A stretch of 64,000 bases of DNA from Owenia fusiformis (taxonomy: Eukaryota; Annelida; Polychaeta; Sabellida; Oweniidae), in assembly GCA_903813345.2 (NCBI GenBank), contig CAIIXF020000005.1:15131375-15195374 (forward strand), read 5' to 3'. Below are positions 46,748 to 64,000 of this stretch, one piece after another. The position numbers and the translations under genes are program-made. The first letter of the stretch is position 1; every line of letters begins with the position of its first letter. The notes below the pieces were generated by a model that ran no database searches, was not told the DNA's origin, and was given only the letters and a program-made list of their open reading frames with translations.

Positions 46748-46822
46748 CATCTTCCAATGCTGAAGCGCCACCTATCAACTGGGATTACATTTATAAACTC
46801 ATCTAAAATGTCCTCAACATGT
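46748..46822 (-). pseudogene. Duplicate fragment of the DPCD last exon
   Basis: CTTCCAATGCTGAAG, then CCACCTATCAACTGGGATTA, repeats the stop codon region at 46,971-47,007 in the same orientation, with a 28-base gap after it and decay beyond. It abuts the LINE 3' end. Confidence 0.7.
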
Positions 46823-46992
46823 CATTTTGACACACAAATAATACCTTTTTAATTAATAATATTGTCACAAGCATAGAATGTGCAAGTCATTTGAACGTAT
46901 ATCACAGAACAATTCCATCAATGTCACTGATGTACTCTGGGAAATACCGTCCTCCATTGATCACATGTCTTCCAATGCTGAAGTGCCACCTA

Positions 46993-53061
<6,069 letters not shown>

Positions 53062-53174
53062 ATTTTTTTAATTTTTGTTGTAGCAATATTGCAGTAAAAT
53101 AACGAACGCATCACTTGTTACAAGTACCCAGTTCGGCAATTTTAATGCAATCTTTTAGAGGACGATATTCATTC

Positions 53175-54025
53175 GTAGGGGAACATGGGGCAAAACGGCC
53201 CTCTGGGGCAAAGTGGCCCATCGAAATATCTTTTGAACTATAAAAAGATGGTTCTTCAAAAGTCACAAAATCGAATTTTGAAATATCTGCCACCTTCTCG
53301 AGCGTCCATTTTTAACCAAGCAGCGTCTCGCTTTACGTAAGAGGTAATTCTACTTTTCACCCTCTTTTTTGGAAATTACCCCTCTCACGAGAATCTCTAA
53401 AAAATCCGGCAACAATAGAATATCGTTTTGATTTAACATTTTAAATAGAGAGTGCACATTTATTCTTTATTTGTAAAAATTTCGAGCCTCAAATATTAGG
53501 CAAATTAAAATGACGTCTATTTGAAAATTCACATGTCTTTGGGGCAAAACGGCCCACACATGTTATAACATACAAAAATCTTATTGTGCAAGAACAATTG
53601 GTTTTCAAATGTAACAATTTTAACATCTGGCTTGTGCCTAATTTCCTTCCGACACATATCGAATGACTAGAATTATGGTAGGGGTTAAGAATACTTTATC
53701 TGTCAAAGGTTTGAACGTCTGAGATAAGATGTTTGTGGACGAGTCTTGTAATTGATTAATTTTGGTTTCAAAACCCATGTAACAGAGGGTGGGCCGTTTT
53801 GCCCCACCCATGGGCCGTTTTGCCCCACTCTCGACAATATTTTTGACCATTGAAAAATCACAGAAGATAGTCCTAGGTAAGTATAAAACACTCGAAAAAT
53901 GTAAACCACAAACCATTAATAAAGTGGAACATCAAAGTGCGCGATGATTGACAGATACGAAAATACCCCGTACAGAACAACTTAAAATTAAATTTTTTGG
54001 GCCGCTTTGCCCCATGTTCCCTTAC
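53175..54025. mobile_element. TIR element, ends GTARGGGAACATGGGGCAAA
   Basis: The inverted ends continue into RCGGCCC. GGGGCAAAACGGCCC motifs recur inside (53,540 and 53,790-53,830). It lies about 110 bases upstream of the DPCD start codon, so it may contribute to or overlap the promoter. Confidence 0.75.
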
Positions 54026-54173
54026 CCAATCTTCCATTTAATATTCTGATGATGATACTGATATGATGAAATAAAATAAAATTAGTTACGTCCGGTGATC
54101 AATACTAGGTATATTAAAATATTATTTGATTTTATTTCCAGCTTTTTATTAGGCTACTATGTTATGTATTTAA

Positions 54174-55064
54174 AGGGGCAACAAGGACTTTAGAGAGAAA
54201 ATTCGATTTTTTTTTGATTTTTTCTGAGCTATCGGGTCAATATTTGGAACATCTTCTTTGACATACATATTTTCTTAAAATCAATGAATGGATAAACTCT
54301 CAATTTCAGCATTAAAAAAGGGGCAACAAGGTCTGTAAGCTTACGAGATAGAAAATTCAAAATTGTTTACTTTTTCTGAGCTACCAGGGGAATATTTGGA
54401 TTAACATCTTCTTTTGCATGCCTATTTTCTTAAAATGTATGGATAAACCATAAATTTCAGCATTAAGAAGTGTAAATTCAGTTCAAAGCTTCTATAAAGG
54501 ATGTCCCACTCATAGATTTTTAAAATCCATCACGTTTCAAGAGGACTATTAGCTGAAATAATATTCATCCAGGGGGTTTCTTTGGAGAAAATAAAAATAT
54601 ACAATGTATGTTGATGAAATATCCAAACTTGAATATATTCTGACTGGTCCATGATCGTTGAATGGTCCCTCTGCACTAATTGTTGCACCTTTAAGAAGTG
54701 TAAATTCAGTTCAAAGCTTCTTTAAAGGGAGTTCCACTTATACCAGTGTCAAAATATATTGGAGTTTGGATATTTCATCATGAGACTAACATATATTTTT
54801 ATTATCTTCAAAAAAAAAAACCTGGATGAACATCATTTCAGCTGATATTCCTCTTGAAACGTGGTGGACCTTAAAAATCTATAAGTGGGACTCCCTTTAT
54901 AAAAGCTTTTCAAAATTCACACTTCTTAATGCTGAAATTCATAGTTTATCCATACATTTTAAGAAAATAGGTGTGTCAATGAAGATGTTAAGCCAAATAT
55001 TGACCTGGTAGCTCAGAAAAAATAAAAAGTTTCGAATTTTCTCTCTACAGTCCTTGTTGCCCCT
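54174..55064. mobile_element. TTAA-flanked foldback, ends AGGGGCAACAAGGACT
   Basis: TTAA lies at 54170-54173 and 55065-55068. The arms (54,174-54,600 and 54,820-55,064) are inverse copies carrying CATTAAGAAGTGTAAATT and CACGTTTCAAGAGGA, and parts of the left arm are duplicated. It is non-coding and of the same target class as 964-1535. Confidence 0.75.
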
Positions 55065-56939
55065 TTAATGTGATAATATCATGAAAAAGCAAAAATGTTC
55101 TGACTTACACGCCACTTTGGATAACACAATATGATAAGTCACGCTTTAATCAGACAGCTGAACAAAAGCAGCTTCAAAGTTCCTTCCTTAAGGTGGCATA
55201 TAACCCTGTTTATTTTTTCGTGAAGCCACTCAGTAAAATTATGATTTCTCTGCACCCTGATGTCCAATCAAGATCATATATACATGTATGTATGACAGTG
55301 CACAGTAACATTATATAGGCATGGAATAATAAAGTGGAGCCTGAAAAGTCAAATATGGTGCTATGTTGAAAAGCCAAGAGAAATTCTACTGTACCAGCAT
55401 ATAAAATAGATAGTTTATATATTACTTTATCATACACCTTGGTCCAAATTATACATGATTTTTTCATTGAACAGACAAGTCTTGAAAATCAAAAACTCAT
55501 TTTTATTTACTTCCACAATATTTTGACTTTAAACTTTTTAATATGAGACTGGATGTTAATCTGTTGTATATATTCATATTCAATTAAAAGTTTATCGTGC
55601 AAAAGCATATTTTCAGGTAAAGCTTAATTTAAAATCTTTGAACATCTTTACATCTCAGTTGCGGCCAGAATTTTTTTAACTGATGCTAGGCGTTTCCGAT
55701 TGAGGGGTCGTCTCAACAAACTGAATTCCAGTTAACCATCAATTTCTGTATTTCATAGAGGATAAAGTCATAATTCTGTTATTTATGTTTGATTATGGTA
55801 AACCCTGTACTTCATAAAATATATTCAACTGTGGTAAATTCTGTATTCAATGAAGTAAACATTTGTTTATACTGTTTTGTTTCATTGGTAGAAATAAATA
55901 ATTGTGCCATTAAATATAAAGTTTCACATTTCTTATTGAACTCGATAATTACTGTATTTTCGATCTTGTGCTGATGGGGCAAACATTGTTGTCATGGAGA
56001 GAAAGCAAGATATGTTGTCATGGAGATAGTAAGAAACTCATTCATTTGTTTTACTTTAAATCTTTCCAAATCCAAGTGTGATTTTTGTGTGCCTCAATGA
56101 TCCCATTAATTCTGAAGTTATTTCATTTTCTAACCATTTCACAATTAAACATTTCTTTTCATATAATACTTCTAAATTGGCATCATTTTCATGTTTAAAT
56201 TGCTTATATAGTTTTTGGCTACTGATATTATCTCTATCATCAGTTTTCATTCCACAAACGAAATATCAATTATTTTGCCCAATATTTCAGTTTCATTATT
56301 TTGAAACATTGAATACATGTTTAATTGGCAGTTTAAAATGGTGCTCATTAACTAAGTCCAATATTCAGCGCCCCTTTATAATATAATTAATATCTATTTA
56401 GGGGCAAATCAATACTAAACTTAGCAGGCCATCTGATTCTCAATTTGATTTTGATTTGAATTGATTCTCAATTGGGACCCATAGTGACATTGCTCCACCG
56501 TTCTTGGTTGAGTTTAAGTCATGGCTCTAATTTATACAAAAATTAAGCTACCCGCGAATGCTGTTTTTCCTCCGGGGCCTTGCCATAACTAACGAAAACA
56601 ATGGACATTTCTGGATTATTTCCGGTGTTTCCTTTTGTTGCTTCCTCATTTCTCTAAGTATCCACGCCAATTTCTTGACTCTGTTGGAAGCCCATGGTCC
56701 GATCAACCGCACCTCCTTATCTTATGATGACCACACAAAATGACAGAGCATGGGAACCGACTGTGCCAAATGCTACGATATTGCAGCTATGTGTGTTGTG
56801 TTTTCAAGTGTTATTTTATATATGTCCGACAAATCGAATTATGTTTTGATACTATCTAGATGTATTTAATAGTATCTATATGTCTCGTTCATTCATTTGA
56901 CCAATAAAAATCACAACTGCCTTGAAAGTAATATGAATA
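55065..56939. other. Gene-poor region with one unassigned - strand frame
   Basis: Mostly AT-rich unique sequence. A 64-codon frame at 56056-56250 (-) begins MKTDDRDNISSQ and contains NDANLEVLYEKKCLIVKWLE. Its composition (charged, helical) looks protein-like, but no splice partners or homologue is recognised, so I do not call it a gene. Confidence 0.35.
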
Positions 56940-57380
56940 AAATATGTAAATAAATATGTAAATTATGTAAAATATGTAAATTAAAACGTCAAATTAAGAA
57001 GCAAAAGTCTTTTCTGGGTCACTGCGAATGGCATGATTTCCTCGAGTCTCTTCAGTTGCAAGGCAACCATACTGGGACCGATTCGCGTCGTTCCACTACT
57101 GCCCTTGGTGGGGGCCCGCTACCATACTATATGACTCCCGGAGTTTACTAAAGCACGTTAGTGGAGGAACCAACCACAGTCTCACAATCTGTCTCCGGCA
57201 AGAGCGGCCAGAGAACCAACCCATGCCAAGGGCCGGTAAACGGTTGGACCTTCGGACCGGGTGTCCGTAGTGACAATGATCAACAACTCCGTACCTGGGG
57301 CTCGAACGCGGGACCTCCGTATCCCACGACGTTCAACCGCAAAGTAGTCTCAGTCTACGCCACTAGGCTACCCTGCTTAG
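56940..57380 (-). mobile_element. tRNA-derived SINE
   Basis: On the - strand the head has a pol III A box TAGCCTAGTGG (57,360-57,370) and a B box GTTCGAGCC (57,299-57,307). A body of about 300 bases, richer in GC than its surroundings, follows. The 3' tail is ACATATTTTACATAATTTAC-like. The + strand frame through it is an artefact. Confidence 0.7.
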
Positions 57381-57937
57381 GTGTCAAAACTGCTAAAAAA
57401 TAATGAAGTTGTACAATTATTTGCTTGGATAAACATGATATTTCATTTCTTAATTGATTAATCTGATTTTGTTGGAAGTTCGAGCAACGATCAAGGCAAT
57501 GTAAACAACAACTCTTGCAAATGTGAACGGGAGTCGTAAAGACAGAAAGTACAAGGATCGTGATCAATGTAAAGTATAATATTTAAGACACATCTTTGAA
57601 TATCGGGTAGGAGAAACATTCCAAAATGAAGAAGAATCATTTAGAACATTTGATTTGTTGCCAATATATCAATTGCGTCTCAAATTAATGAAATAAAAGG
57701 TATCGCGGGCCACTAAGCCGATGAGTGAAAACAATTATAATTGACGCACTATAACGGTAAGTGAATAGGTTTGTGTAGAAACGTCGAGGAAAATAAGCTA
57801 TTTCGACGCTTGAAATAATCTGATTACGCTTATTAATAATTGCGCGTGGCTATTAAACACAAGTGTTGTGTAGAACAAAAACAAGAACGACCTATTAAGG
57901 AACTGTACTTCAGTTTCAAAGTGTTCAAGATATTTCC

Positions 57938-59420
57938 GCCCAATTGAAAAATAAAACTAATTACCAACTTATTACCAACTAATTTACAACTAATTATCAA
58001 CAATTCTGCTGGCAATTGGAATTAAAGTTAAGCGTTAATTAAATCAATGATAATTATGGCCTAATTATCAGTAGCAAGTTCAACGTAAATTAACTTACAA
58101 TAATGCTGATTTATGATTTTTAGTTGATAATTAAGATATGAAATGTTTGAGGGTGATAGTAAGTGGTAAATTAAAACGTTTTTGGTCTGAAGTAGATTAT
58201 TGGTTGATAGTTAACATATAGGATGATTTTAATGATAATTAGTTGTAAATTAGGCCCATGATTTAGAAATACAAACCCCCTAAATTTAATTTCAAGATGG
58301 TGGAAAAAGAAAACATGTGAGAGATATTTCTCTCATAAAATTGAGAATTACAATGTGAATGGTGCGTATACTACCATGAAATTTGGTCAACATTATTATA
58401 AGGGTATGTAGAACATGAATACAATGTATGTTAAATCTTATTCACACTTCTGTCTGAAATGTTTATGAATTTAAAAATCTTTTTGAATCAGATCATATAA
58501 TATTAATCCTAGAATGCAATTTATGTACTAACATGGGTTACCTATATTTCACAAGTAATCCAAATGTGCTCTTCTAAATAATGATTGTTAGATCAAAGAC
58601 ATTTCAAAACATATTTTTCATTATATCTGTTACATCCTTATTATGTAACATTATAGTCTAATGTTTGTGTTCTGATTTTAGTTGTTGATGGCAATAATGA
58701 TGTTTTCACATGCTTTTTATGAATCTTAAAAATTTGCAAAATAGAATTAAAAAAGAGGGGGAGAAACCCCAGGGTTCAAAGATGACATACGCTTATAATG
58801 TAAATCTGTATTGAGATGACATCGTCGCTGATTGGTTTAGCGAGTCGATCGTTGATTGGTTAAAATCTAGGTCAATTTGAAAACTTTAAAAACCAAGATG
58901 GAGGGTCCGTTTTCGACAAAAGGAGGTGTGCGAAGGAGGAAATCTTATGTCATCAATTGAATCATGGGGTTTTCCCTCCTCTTGCTGTGAAATTTCAATA
59001 GTTCAAGTTCAATGTTGTCTGTTCTGAAAGATCCTAATTAAGATGAATATTCCATCACAAAATAGTTCAAGATGAAGCAAAAATCTCCGAGTGAAGGGAA
59101 GCAAAAAAGAAGCGAGTCATTTTTGAGATGTCACAAATCTGACTTAAACCTAACTTTCAACTAATTATCAATAGTAAGTTAGGTGATAATTAGAGATTAA
59201 CTTACATCAAACTTACAACTAACTTTCAACTAATTTACGTAAATAGCTCATTTGCATATTGATGGTAGTTAATCGTTAATTAAGTTGCAAATTAAGCGTT
59301 AATTAAGTTGATAATTAGCTCATTTGCATGTGAATTTTTACACCTAACTTTCAACTAATTATCAATAGTAAGTTAGGTGATAATTGGAGATGATTTTCCA
59401 TAGGCTTTTTTCAATTGGGC
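57938..59420. mobile_element. TIR element, ends GCCCAATTGAAAAA, with AATTATCAACTAA repeats
   Basis: The inverted ends flank subterminal clusters of TAATTATCAACTAA and GTAAGTTAGGTGATAATT variants on both sides (57,950-58,260 and 59,140-59,400). It is non-coding. Confidence 0.6.
58751..58983. mobile_element. Nested MITE, ends AAGAGGGGGAGAAACCCCA
   Basis: Imperfect inverted ends (AGGGGGAGAAACCCCA against TGGGGTTTTCCCTCCT) enclose 233 bp within the 57,938-59,420 element. Confidence 0.5.
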
Positions 59421-59844
59421 GCATGTTCAAAAACACAAAATTTATATTTTAGGCTATCCATATTTTGTCAGAATATCTCCAATTCATATTACAGGGAAAA
59501 CATAATCATGTTTCCAAAAAGAATTTACACTCGCTACTCAAAATGAGGCACAGACACAAGTACAGAGAATAGCCTAGTGAAGGCATCTATCTAATAATAG
59601 CGGCTTTTCCATATAGCTTTGAAATCTCGTTAAGGTCTCGTTTTAATGAGATTTTAGGAGATCTGCATTTTTAACCACTAAAGACTAACATTTTCTTCTA
59701 TTTGAATTCTGTATGTAATTTTCTATCAAAGCAACTTAGTTTTTGCACTTTTATTTACCTTTATTCAAATTCTAGAGATTTTTAAGTTTTCTAAAAATGG
59801 TCGGGCTAAATCCCCATTGAAAAAGTAACATACATTGGTAATAC

Positions 59845-59975
59845 AAGTTCAAGGGTTGTTCAAAAAGTTTTGCACAACTATGTCTAATTTTGAGAATAAT
59901 GGACTAATCTTGTTCATAGTTGGTTTTTATATTTTGTTACATTGACGTTCCGTCAAAGTAACTAGTTGTGGAACA
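59845..59975 (+). repeat. Mariner-like fragment
   Basis: AGGGTTGTTCAAAAAGTTTT followed by GCACAACTATG resembles a mariner end. No transposase frame follows. Confidence 0.4.
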
Positions 59976-59984
59976 GTGATTATG

Positions 59985-60082
59985 GCATTCGGTATAACGC
60001 CTTCGGTACAATGCACGTCGGTATAATGGGTTTAGGTATAATGCGCGTCGGTATAATGGGTTTCGGTATAATGCGCGGACCC
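59985..60082 (+). repeat. Short tandem repeat TCGGTATAATGGGTTT/GCGCG
   Basis: Five or six imperfect 17-20-bp units containing GGTATAATG. Confidence 0.8.
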
Positions 60083-60186
60083 CTAGATTTTAACCATTCG
60101 TCGTCACCTCTTGTCGTAAGACCGTGACGAATCTCCTTTTAAGCGTGCAGCTGACACTGTCACCTTTCAAATGGTATATTAGGACC

Positions 60187-60664
60187 TTAAACCTGGTATA
60201 TACCAATGGGGCAAAATCCCACTTTCCCCATCGAGTCCCATCTTGCCCCATCGAATTCAAACTTGCCCCATCGAGTCCCACGAAGTCCCATATGACCTTG
60301 ATGACTTTGCCCCATCGTACCCATGGAGTCCCATTGAGCCCCATGGAGTCCAATCAAATACTACCGTGCCCCATTGGTGTATGTTGGGCTTCACACAACA
60401 CGTCCATTTGATCGAAAATCCCATGATGCCCCATGGAAAAAATGAACGTTCATTCTCGATGGGGCAAGATGGGACTCAGTGGGATTTTCACCCCATCTTG
60501 CCCCATCGAATCCCACAGAGTCCCACGTGGGACTTCATGGGCCCTCATGGGACTCGGATGGGGCCAGATGGGGCAAAATTCCAAGATAGAAGTCCCATGA
60601 GGTACCACGCAATGTTAAGTCTATGGAGGTCCCAACGTGCCCCATTGGTGTATACCGGGCTTTA
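60187..60664. mobile_element. TIR element, inner ends GGTATAYACCAATGGGGCA
   Basis: Inverted ends of about 28 bp enclose tandem GCCCCATCGAGTCCCA variants. TAA/TTA at the borders would suit a Harbinger-like target but is imperfect. Overlapping frames of 87-140 residues on both strands are repeat artefacts. Confidence 0.65.
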
Positions 60665-61805
60665 GGACACATTGCGTCATTCATCTTTTCATCAAGGAAC
60701 GGACTTTGAAACTCTCGTTTGCCATCACCCCTACACCTTTTAATAAGCGCAGAAAAAATTACGTACATAAATCTTGTCCTCATACAACGCCAAATTATAG
60801 TTAAGTTCAGTTTTGAAACAGGTATCCATCCATCCATCCTCCGAACACAGGCCTCCAGAACTCGAACCTCCTTCTTCCAGGAAGAAGGAAGGAACTTAGT
60901 GGATGATGTCTGGAACCCTGCGTTCGGAGGATGCCATCCATCTCAATCTTCATGATGATTATAATACACTATTGGAACAAATCGAACCTTGTGGGCTCTT
61001 GCGAATCAAGATAACTACCACCTCTGCGGCTGCTGCCAACGGACGCAATGAACAAATTACAGCTTCTTGGTTCTGTCTGAGACCATATATAATACGAATC
61101 TAGCTCAGTGAATAATATTTTCAACTTTTAAACGAGTATATCGTATTTCCAGGCACCTAATACCGACCATTTTCATTTATTTGCTTTTGCCTCTACAACG
61201 ATTTTCAGTAGATGCTTTATGTTAATGGGTGGCTAATTTTAATCATGATCTTGTGACCATATTCATTGTGTTTATCATTATAGATTATCTTGGCAAAGAC
61301 ACTCAAATTGATAACAAATCCATTGAATTCATCATTCTAAGTACATTAAGATAATTAACAGTTTACACCAGGGGATAGTGCAAAGTCATACTAGTAGTTG
61401 CCAAACCAGGAAGTAAATTTACTAATTGTTTGGTGAAAATACTGGCTCTGTGATTGGTTCAGAGGGCGATGATTGTATTTGCTTATGACATCGTTAAACA
61501 GTTTATTTTGAAGATATTCAGATCGAGGGACGATAATCATCTAGGATGTAGATTTGACCAATGGTTTCAGAGTAATGTTAACTGCGTCTGGTTATTCCTT
61601 GAAATGTGACTCAAGTAACGTGCGCAATTGAGGATGTTTGTATATTGACACAATGATAATACCATAAACAACTTTCATAAATGGGGGTGTCGTAACTATT
61701 AAAGGAGGGATAAAAGGAGGAAAATGAAAATTTTAAATGGAATTATACTATCTAATCTGAGCGGAGGGCAGTCGTTCAAAGAATCGCAAATTTTATCTAT
61801 TTGTA
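60665..61805. other. Upstream flank of the ankyrin gene
   Basis: No convincing gene. Short + strand frames at 60,719-61,103 show no recognisable motif. The promoter of the ankyrin gene should lie near 61,600-61,800 but shows no clear core element. Confidence 0.4.
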
Positions 61806-63669
61806 ATGCTCGAGAAACTGATGCCAGGCACAACAATGTCGTTGCTTCATTTTGTGAAAAAGCGAGATAAAAATAAAGTTAGAATTTTAATTTTGCAAAA
61901 TAATTCTAAGATAAACATAGACGAAGCTGATGAATTCAATAATGAGAATCCATTGTTCTTAGCATGTTGCTATGGCGACGAAGACATCGCTGAACTGCTG
62001 CTTTCCAATGGAGCAAATGTAAATTTCAAAAACGCATGGAATGCTACCCCACTTTTTGGAGCTGTGGACAACAACAAATTAAATACAGTCAGGTGAGATA
62101 CTTGTAAAATGTAATGCTTAAAATACAAGTTTATAAATATGTTTTGCTTTATAACTACTACTTCACAGACCAAACGTACACGAAGTTTGGCATCAGTCTA
62201 CAATGTTACTAATAAATATAGAAAAGGCATGGCGTTATATTACGGTAACATGGTTCTCGAAACTTACTGACAACATACGTTATAAATTATGCTATTGTTA
62301 TTAACTCAAAAATTGCTTTTGAAATAAACTAAGAAATATGCATTATTGTCACAGGTTTTGTATTTCACATAGTTCTTTTTGATACGAGTATGTTGGTAGG
62401 CCTACGCATATTAAGCATAAATGGTAATATCACTGATTTATCATAAGGCCAACTTTGTTGTTTATATTGCTTCAGTTTTTAATGAAAATTAATTCATTAA
62501 ATATCGCAAGTGTAGTATTTTCATAAAATAATCGAGATGAACGCACGGGGTTATTTTCAAAGTTATAAAAATACTATGCAAACTTCTCAATTTATTTTTC
62601 AACTGAGACGTGATACCATGCGCATGGTGATACCAAAGAAATCCTACACCATGCAATGAATATATCATTTGCAAGTAACCTCCACTTCTATTTGAAGTAA
62701 ATGCCAGGATCTAAAGCCATTGAAAACGGCGCTCGCGGATGCACTGGATTTTCCCAGCATTTTAAAGAAAAATAGCGATAACATCCTCCGACCCCCCCCC
62801 CCCCCCATGGGATGGTCTTATCAGACTTATAAGAGCGTTTATTGATTAATAAGTCAGTAGACACTGAGATTGAATTACATTTCTAAGAAGCTGATCAAAG
62901 ATTGTTAATATCAGAAATCAGAAATATTGAAGATAATCAAGCGTGCAAAGTTAATGGTCGAGTGAGCCATTTAGTTGCTGTTATCAAAATTAATTTTTGA
63001 GTATCAGTGAAATAATATGAATAATGTGAATACGATTCCTACATATATTCCCGTGCTCAAAAAACCGAAAAATAATTATGGCCGGTAAATATTGGACGGC
63101 CAAAGCCCCGAATTATATTTATTTGCCTTTTTTGCAAGAAGAGATTCTTGGGCGCACTGGGTTAGGAAGATGAGATATTCTTCCGGTTCATATTATAAAA
63201 ACTTGGGGGATCACTTTCTATCCCATATGGTTCTTTTCTCATAGAGCGACAACTATATTCATTAGTAGTATTTTAGAAATGATTTAGAATCGTATTTCAG
63301 TTTAGCTTCATTTTTAATGTTTTTTTAATTAAATGAAATTTTTATATAAATGAACCTAGGACTGGAGATACAGCTCTTCAGTGTTTTTCACCCAAACGCG
63401 CTTTGGCTCTTCACATAAAATGGATTTGTATTTTTTCACTAGGTTGCTGATCAAGTACGGAGCAATGTTAAATCTCCAGAACGACAATGGGGACACTGTA
63501 CTTCACATAGCCGCCTATAGAGGATTCTGCGATATAGTCCGACTTTTACTGAGACACGGAGCGCCATCTACAGTTCGGAACAACTGTGGAAAGAATTGTC
63601 TGAATGAAGCAGAAAGTAGAGGGCATGTAGAAATCGCCAAAATTCTAAGACATTACACTGAAAATATAG
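61806..63669 (+). CDS. Ankyrin-repeat protein, first two coding exons (continues right)
   Basis: Exons 61806-62092 and 63443-63669 join AG|G in phase. The product starts MLEKLMPGTTMSLLHFVKKR and has a row of ankyrin repeats: NPLFLACCYGDEDIAELLLS, then GANVN; ATPLFGAVDNNKLNTVRLLI, then KYGAMLN; DTVLHIAAYRGFCDIVRLLL, then RHGA; and KNCLNEAESRGHVEIAKILR. The second repeat is encoded across the intron, which supports the join. A further donor (G|GTGAGT) at 63,670 shows the gene goes on beyond the window. Ankyrin repeats mediate protein binding; the specific family cannot be told without the rest. An upstream 5' exon cannot be excluded. Confidence 0.85.
62093..63442 (+). other. Intron 1 of the ankyrin gene
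   Basis: AT-rich, with a poly-C run at about 62,791-62,807. I see no nested gene or complete element. Confidence 0.6.
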
Positions 63670-64000
63670 GTGAGTTCACATACAGCAGTCAAGGGACTTT
63701 CAGGGCTAGCCTATTGCGAGCGTAGCGAACCAGCCATTGACAGACAAGACCATGGAGACAATGGGCGTAAATACATCGCATCAATAGAACAGAATAAAAA
63801 AACTCGATAAATTCATCTTTGACTAATTTCCTGTTTTATTCCCTTATTTAGTGCTAATGTGATTATTAATAATTTTGGATGTACATACACACATTTTCCA
63901 GAAAATATAAATTGACTTGAAAAATCCACTATTCTCTACCCTTTGTATTCATTCGACTACCTTCTTAAAAGAGAACGTCGGTAGTGTATAACTAGACTCT
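63670..64000 (+). other. Start of the next ankyrin-gene intron
   Basis: Intronic after GTGAGT. No exon is seen before the window ends. Confidence 0.5.

Noticed and set aside
53111-53293. A 60-residue frame as the first DPCD exon
   Set aside because: It overlaps a TIR element end. The exon at 53,007-53,061 matches the family and splices in phase.
57260-57380. A functional tRNA gene
   Set aside because: A and B boxes are present but no acceptor stem pairs, and a long SINE body follows.
60090-60837. Several overlapping frames of 80-140 residues
   Set aside because: They come from GCCCCATCGAGTCCCA repeats in a TIR element. Overlap in many frames argues against coding.

Overview
This window is animal nuclear DNA. 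It is AT-rich, its genes are split by GT-AG introns, and mobile elements fill most of the space between exons. The host genes (a sarcoplasmic calcium-binding protein pair, major vault protein, BUB3, DPCD, an ankyrin-repeat gene), the CR1-type LINE, a tRNA-derived SINE and many hairpin-ended elements with GTCC microsatellites suggest a marine invertebrate such as a hemichordate or a mollusc-like animal. The sequence alone does not settle the species.

Left third (1-20,500). Two tandem EF-hand genes of the sarcoplasmic calcium-binding protein/calexcitin type lie on the + strand, followed by a broken third copy at 19.4 kb. Gene 1 enters from the left edge, and its last intron is swollen by a 13.3-kb insertion bounded by long terminal inverted repeats. 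That insertion holds a higher-order tandem array of AGGTCA-rich repeats and several smaller elements. Gene 2 (17,005-19,079) is compact and appears whole.

Middle (20,500-41,000). On the - strand are the first four coding exons of a major vault protein gene (33,489 down to 20,505). Its introns carry two related TIR elements (22,202-26,495 and 28,055-30,174) that encode a shared basic protein and carry element-specific iterated motifs. Upstream lies a 5'-truncated CR1 LINE (34,836-39,095, -) split at a codon boundary by a hairpin-ended element, then several MITEs.

Right part (41,000-64,000). A complete BUB3 gene (+, six coding exons) is followed by an unusual array of CRE-like palindromes. A second LINE fragment comes next, then a complete DPCD gene (-, six coding exons) with a 162-bp satellite and other repeats in its introns. 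After a stretch of foldback elements, MITEs and a SINE, the first two coding exons of an ankyrin-repeat gene (+) run off the right edge.

The host genes share no pathway; they are neighbours. The most interesting content is the mobile DNA: a TIR family whose termini begin CACGG with 5-bp target duplications, whose internal iterons match the element's own ends, and whose encoded protein keeps a 56-nt first coding exon; a set of Helitron2/HINE-like elements; and insertions whose empty sites can be read within this same window.
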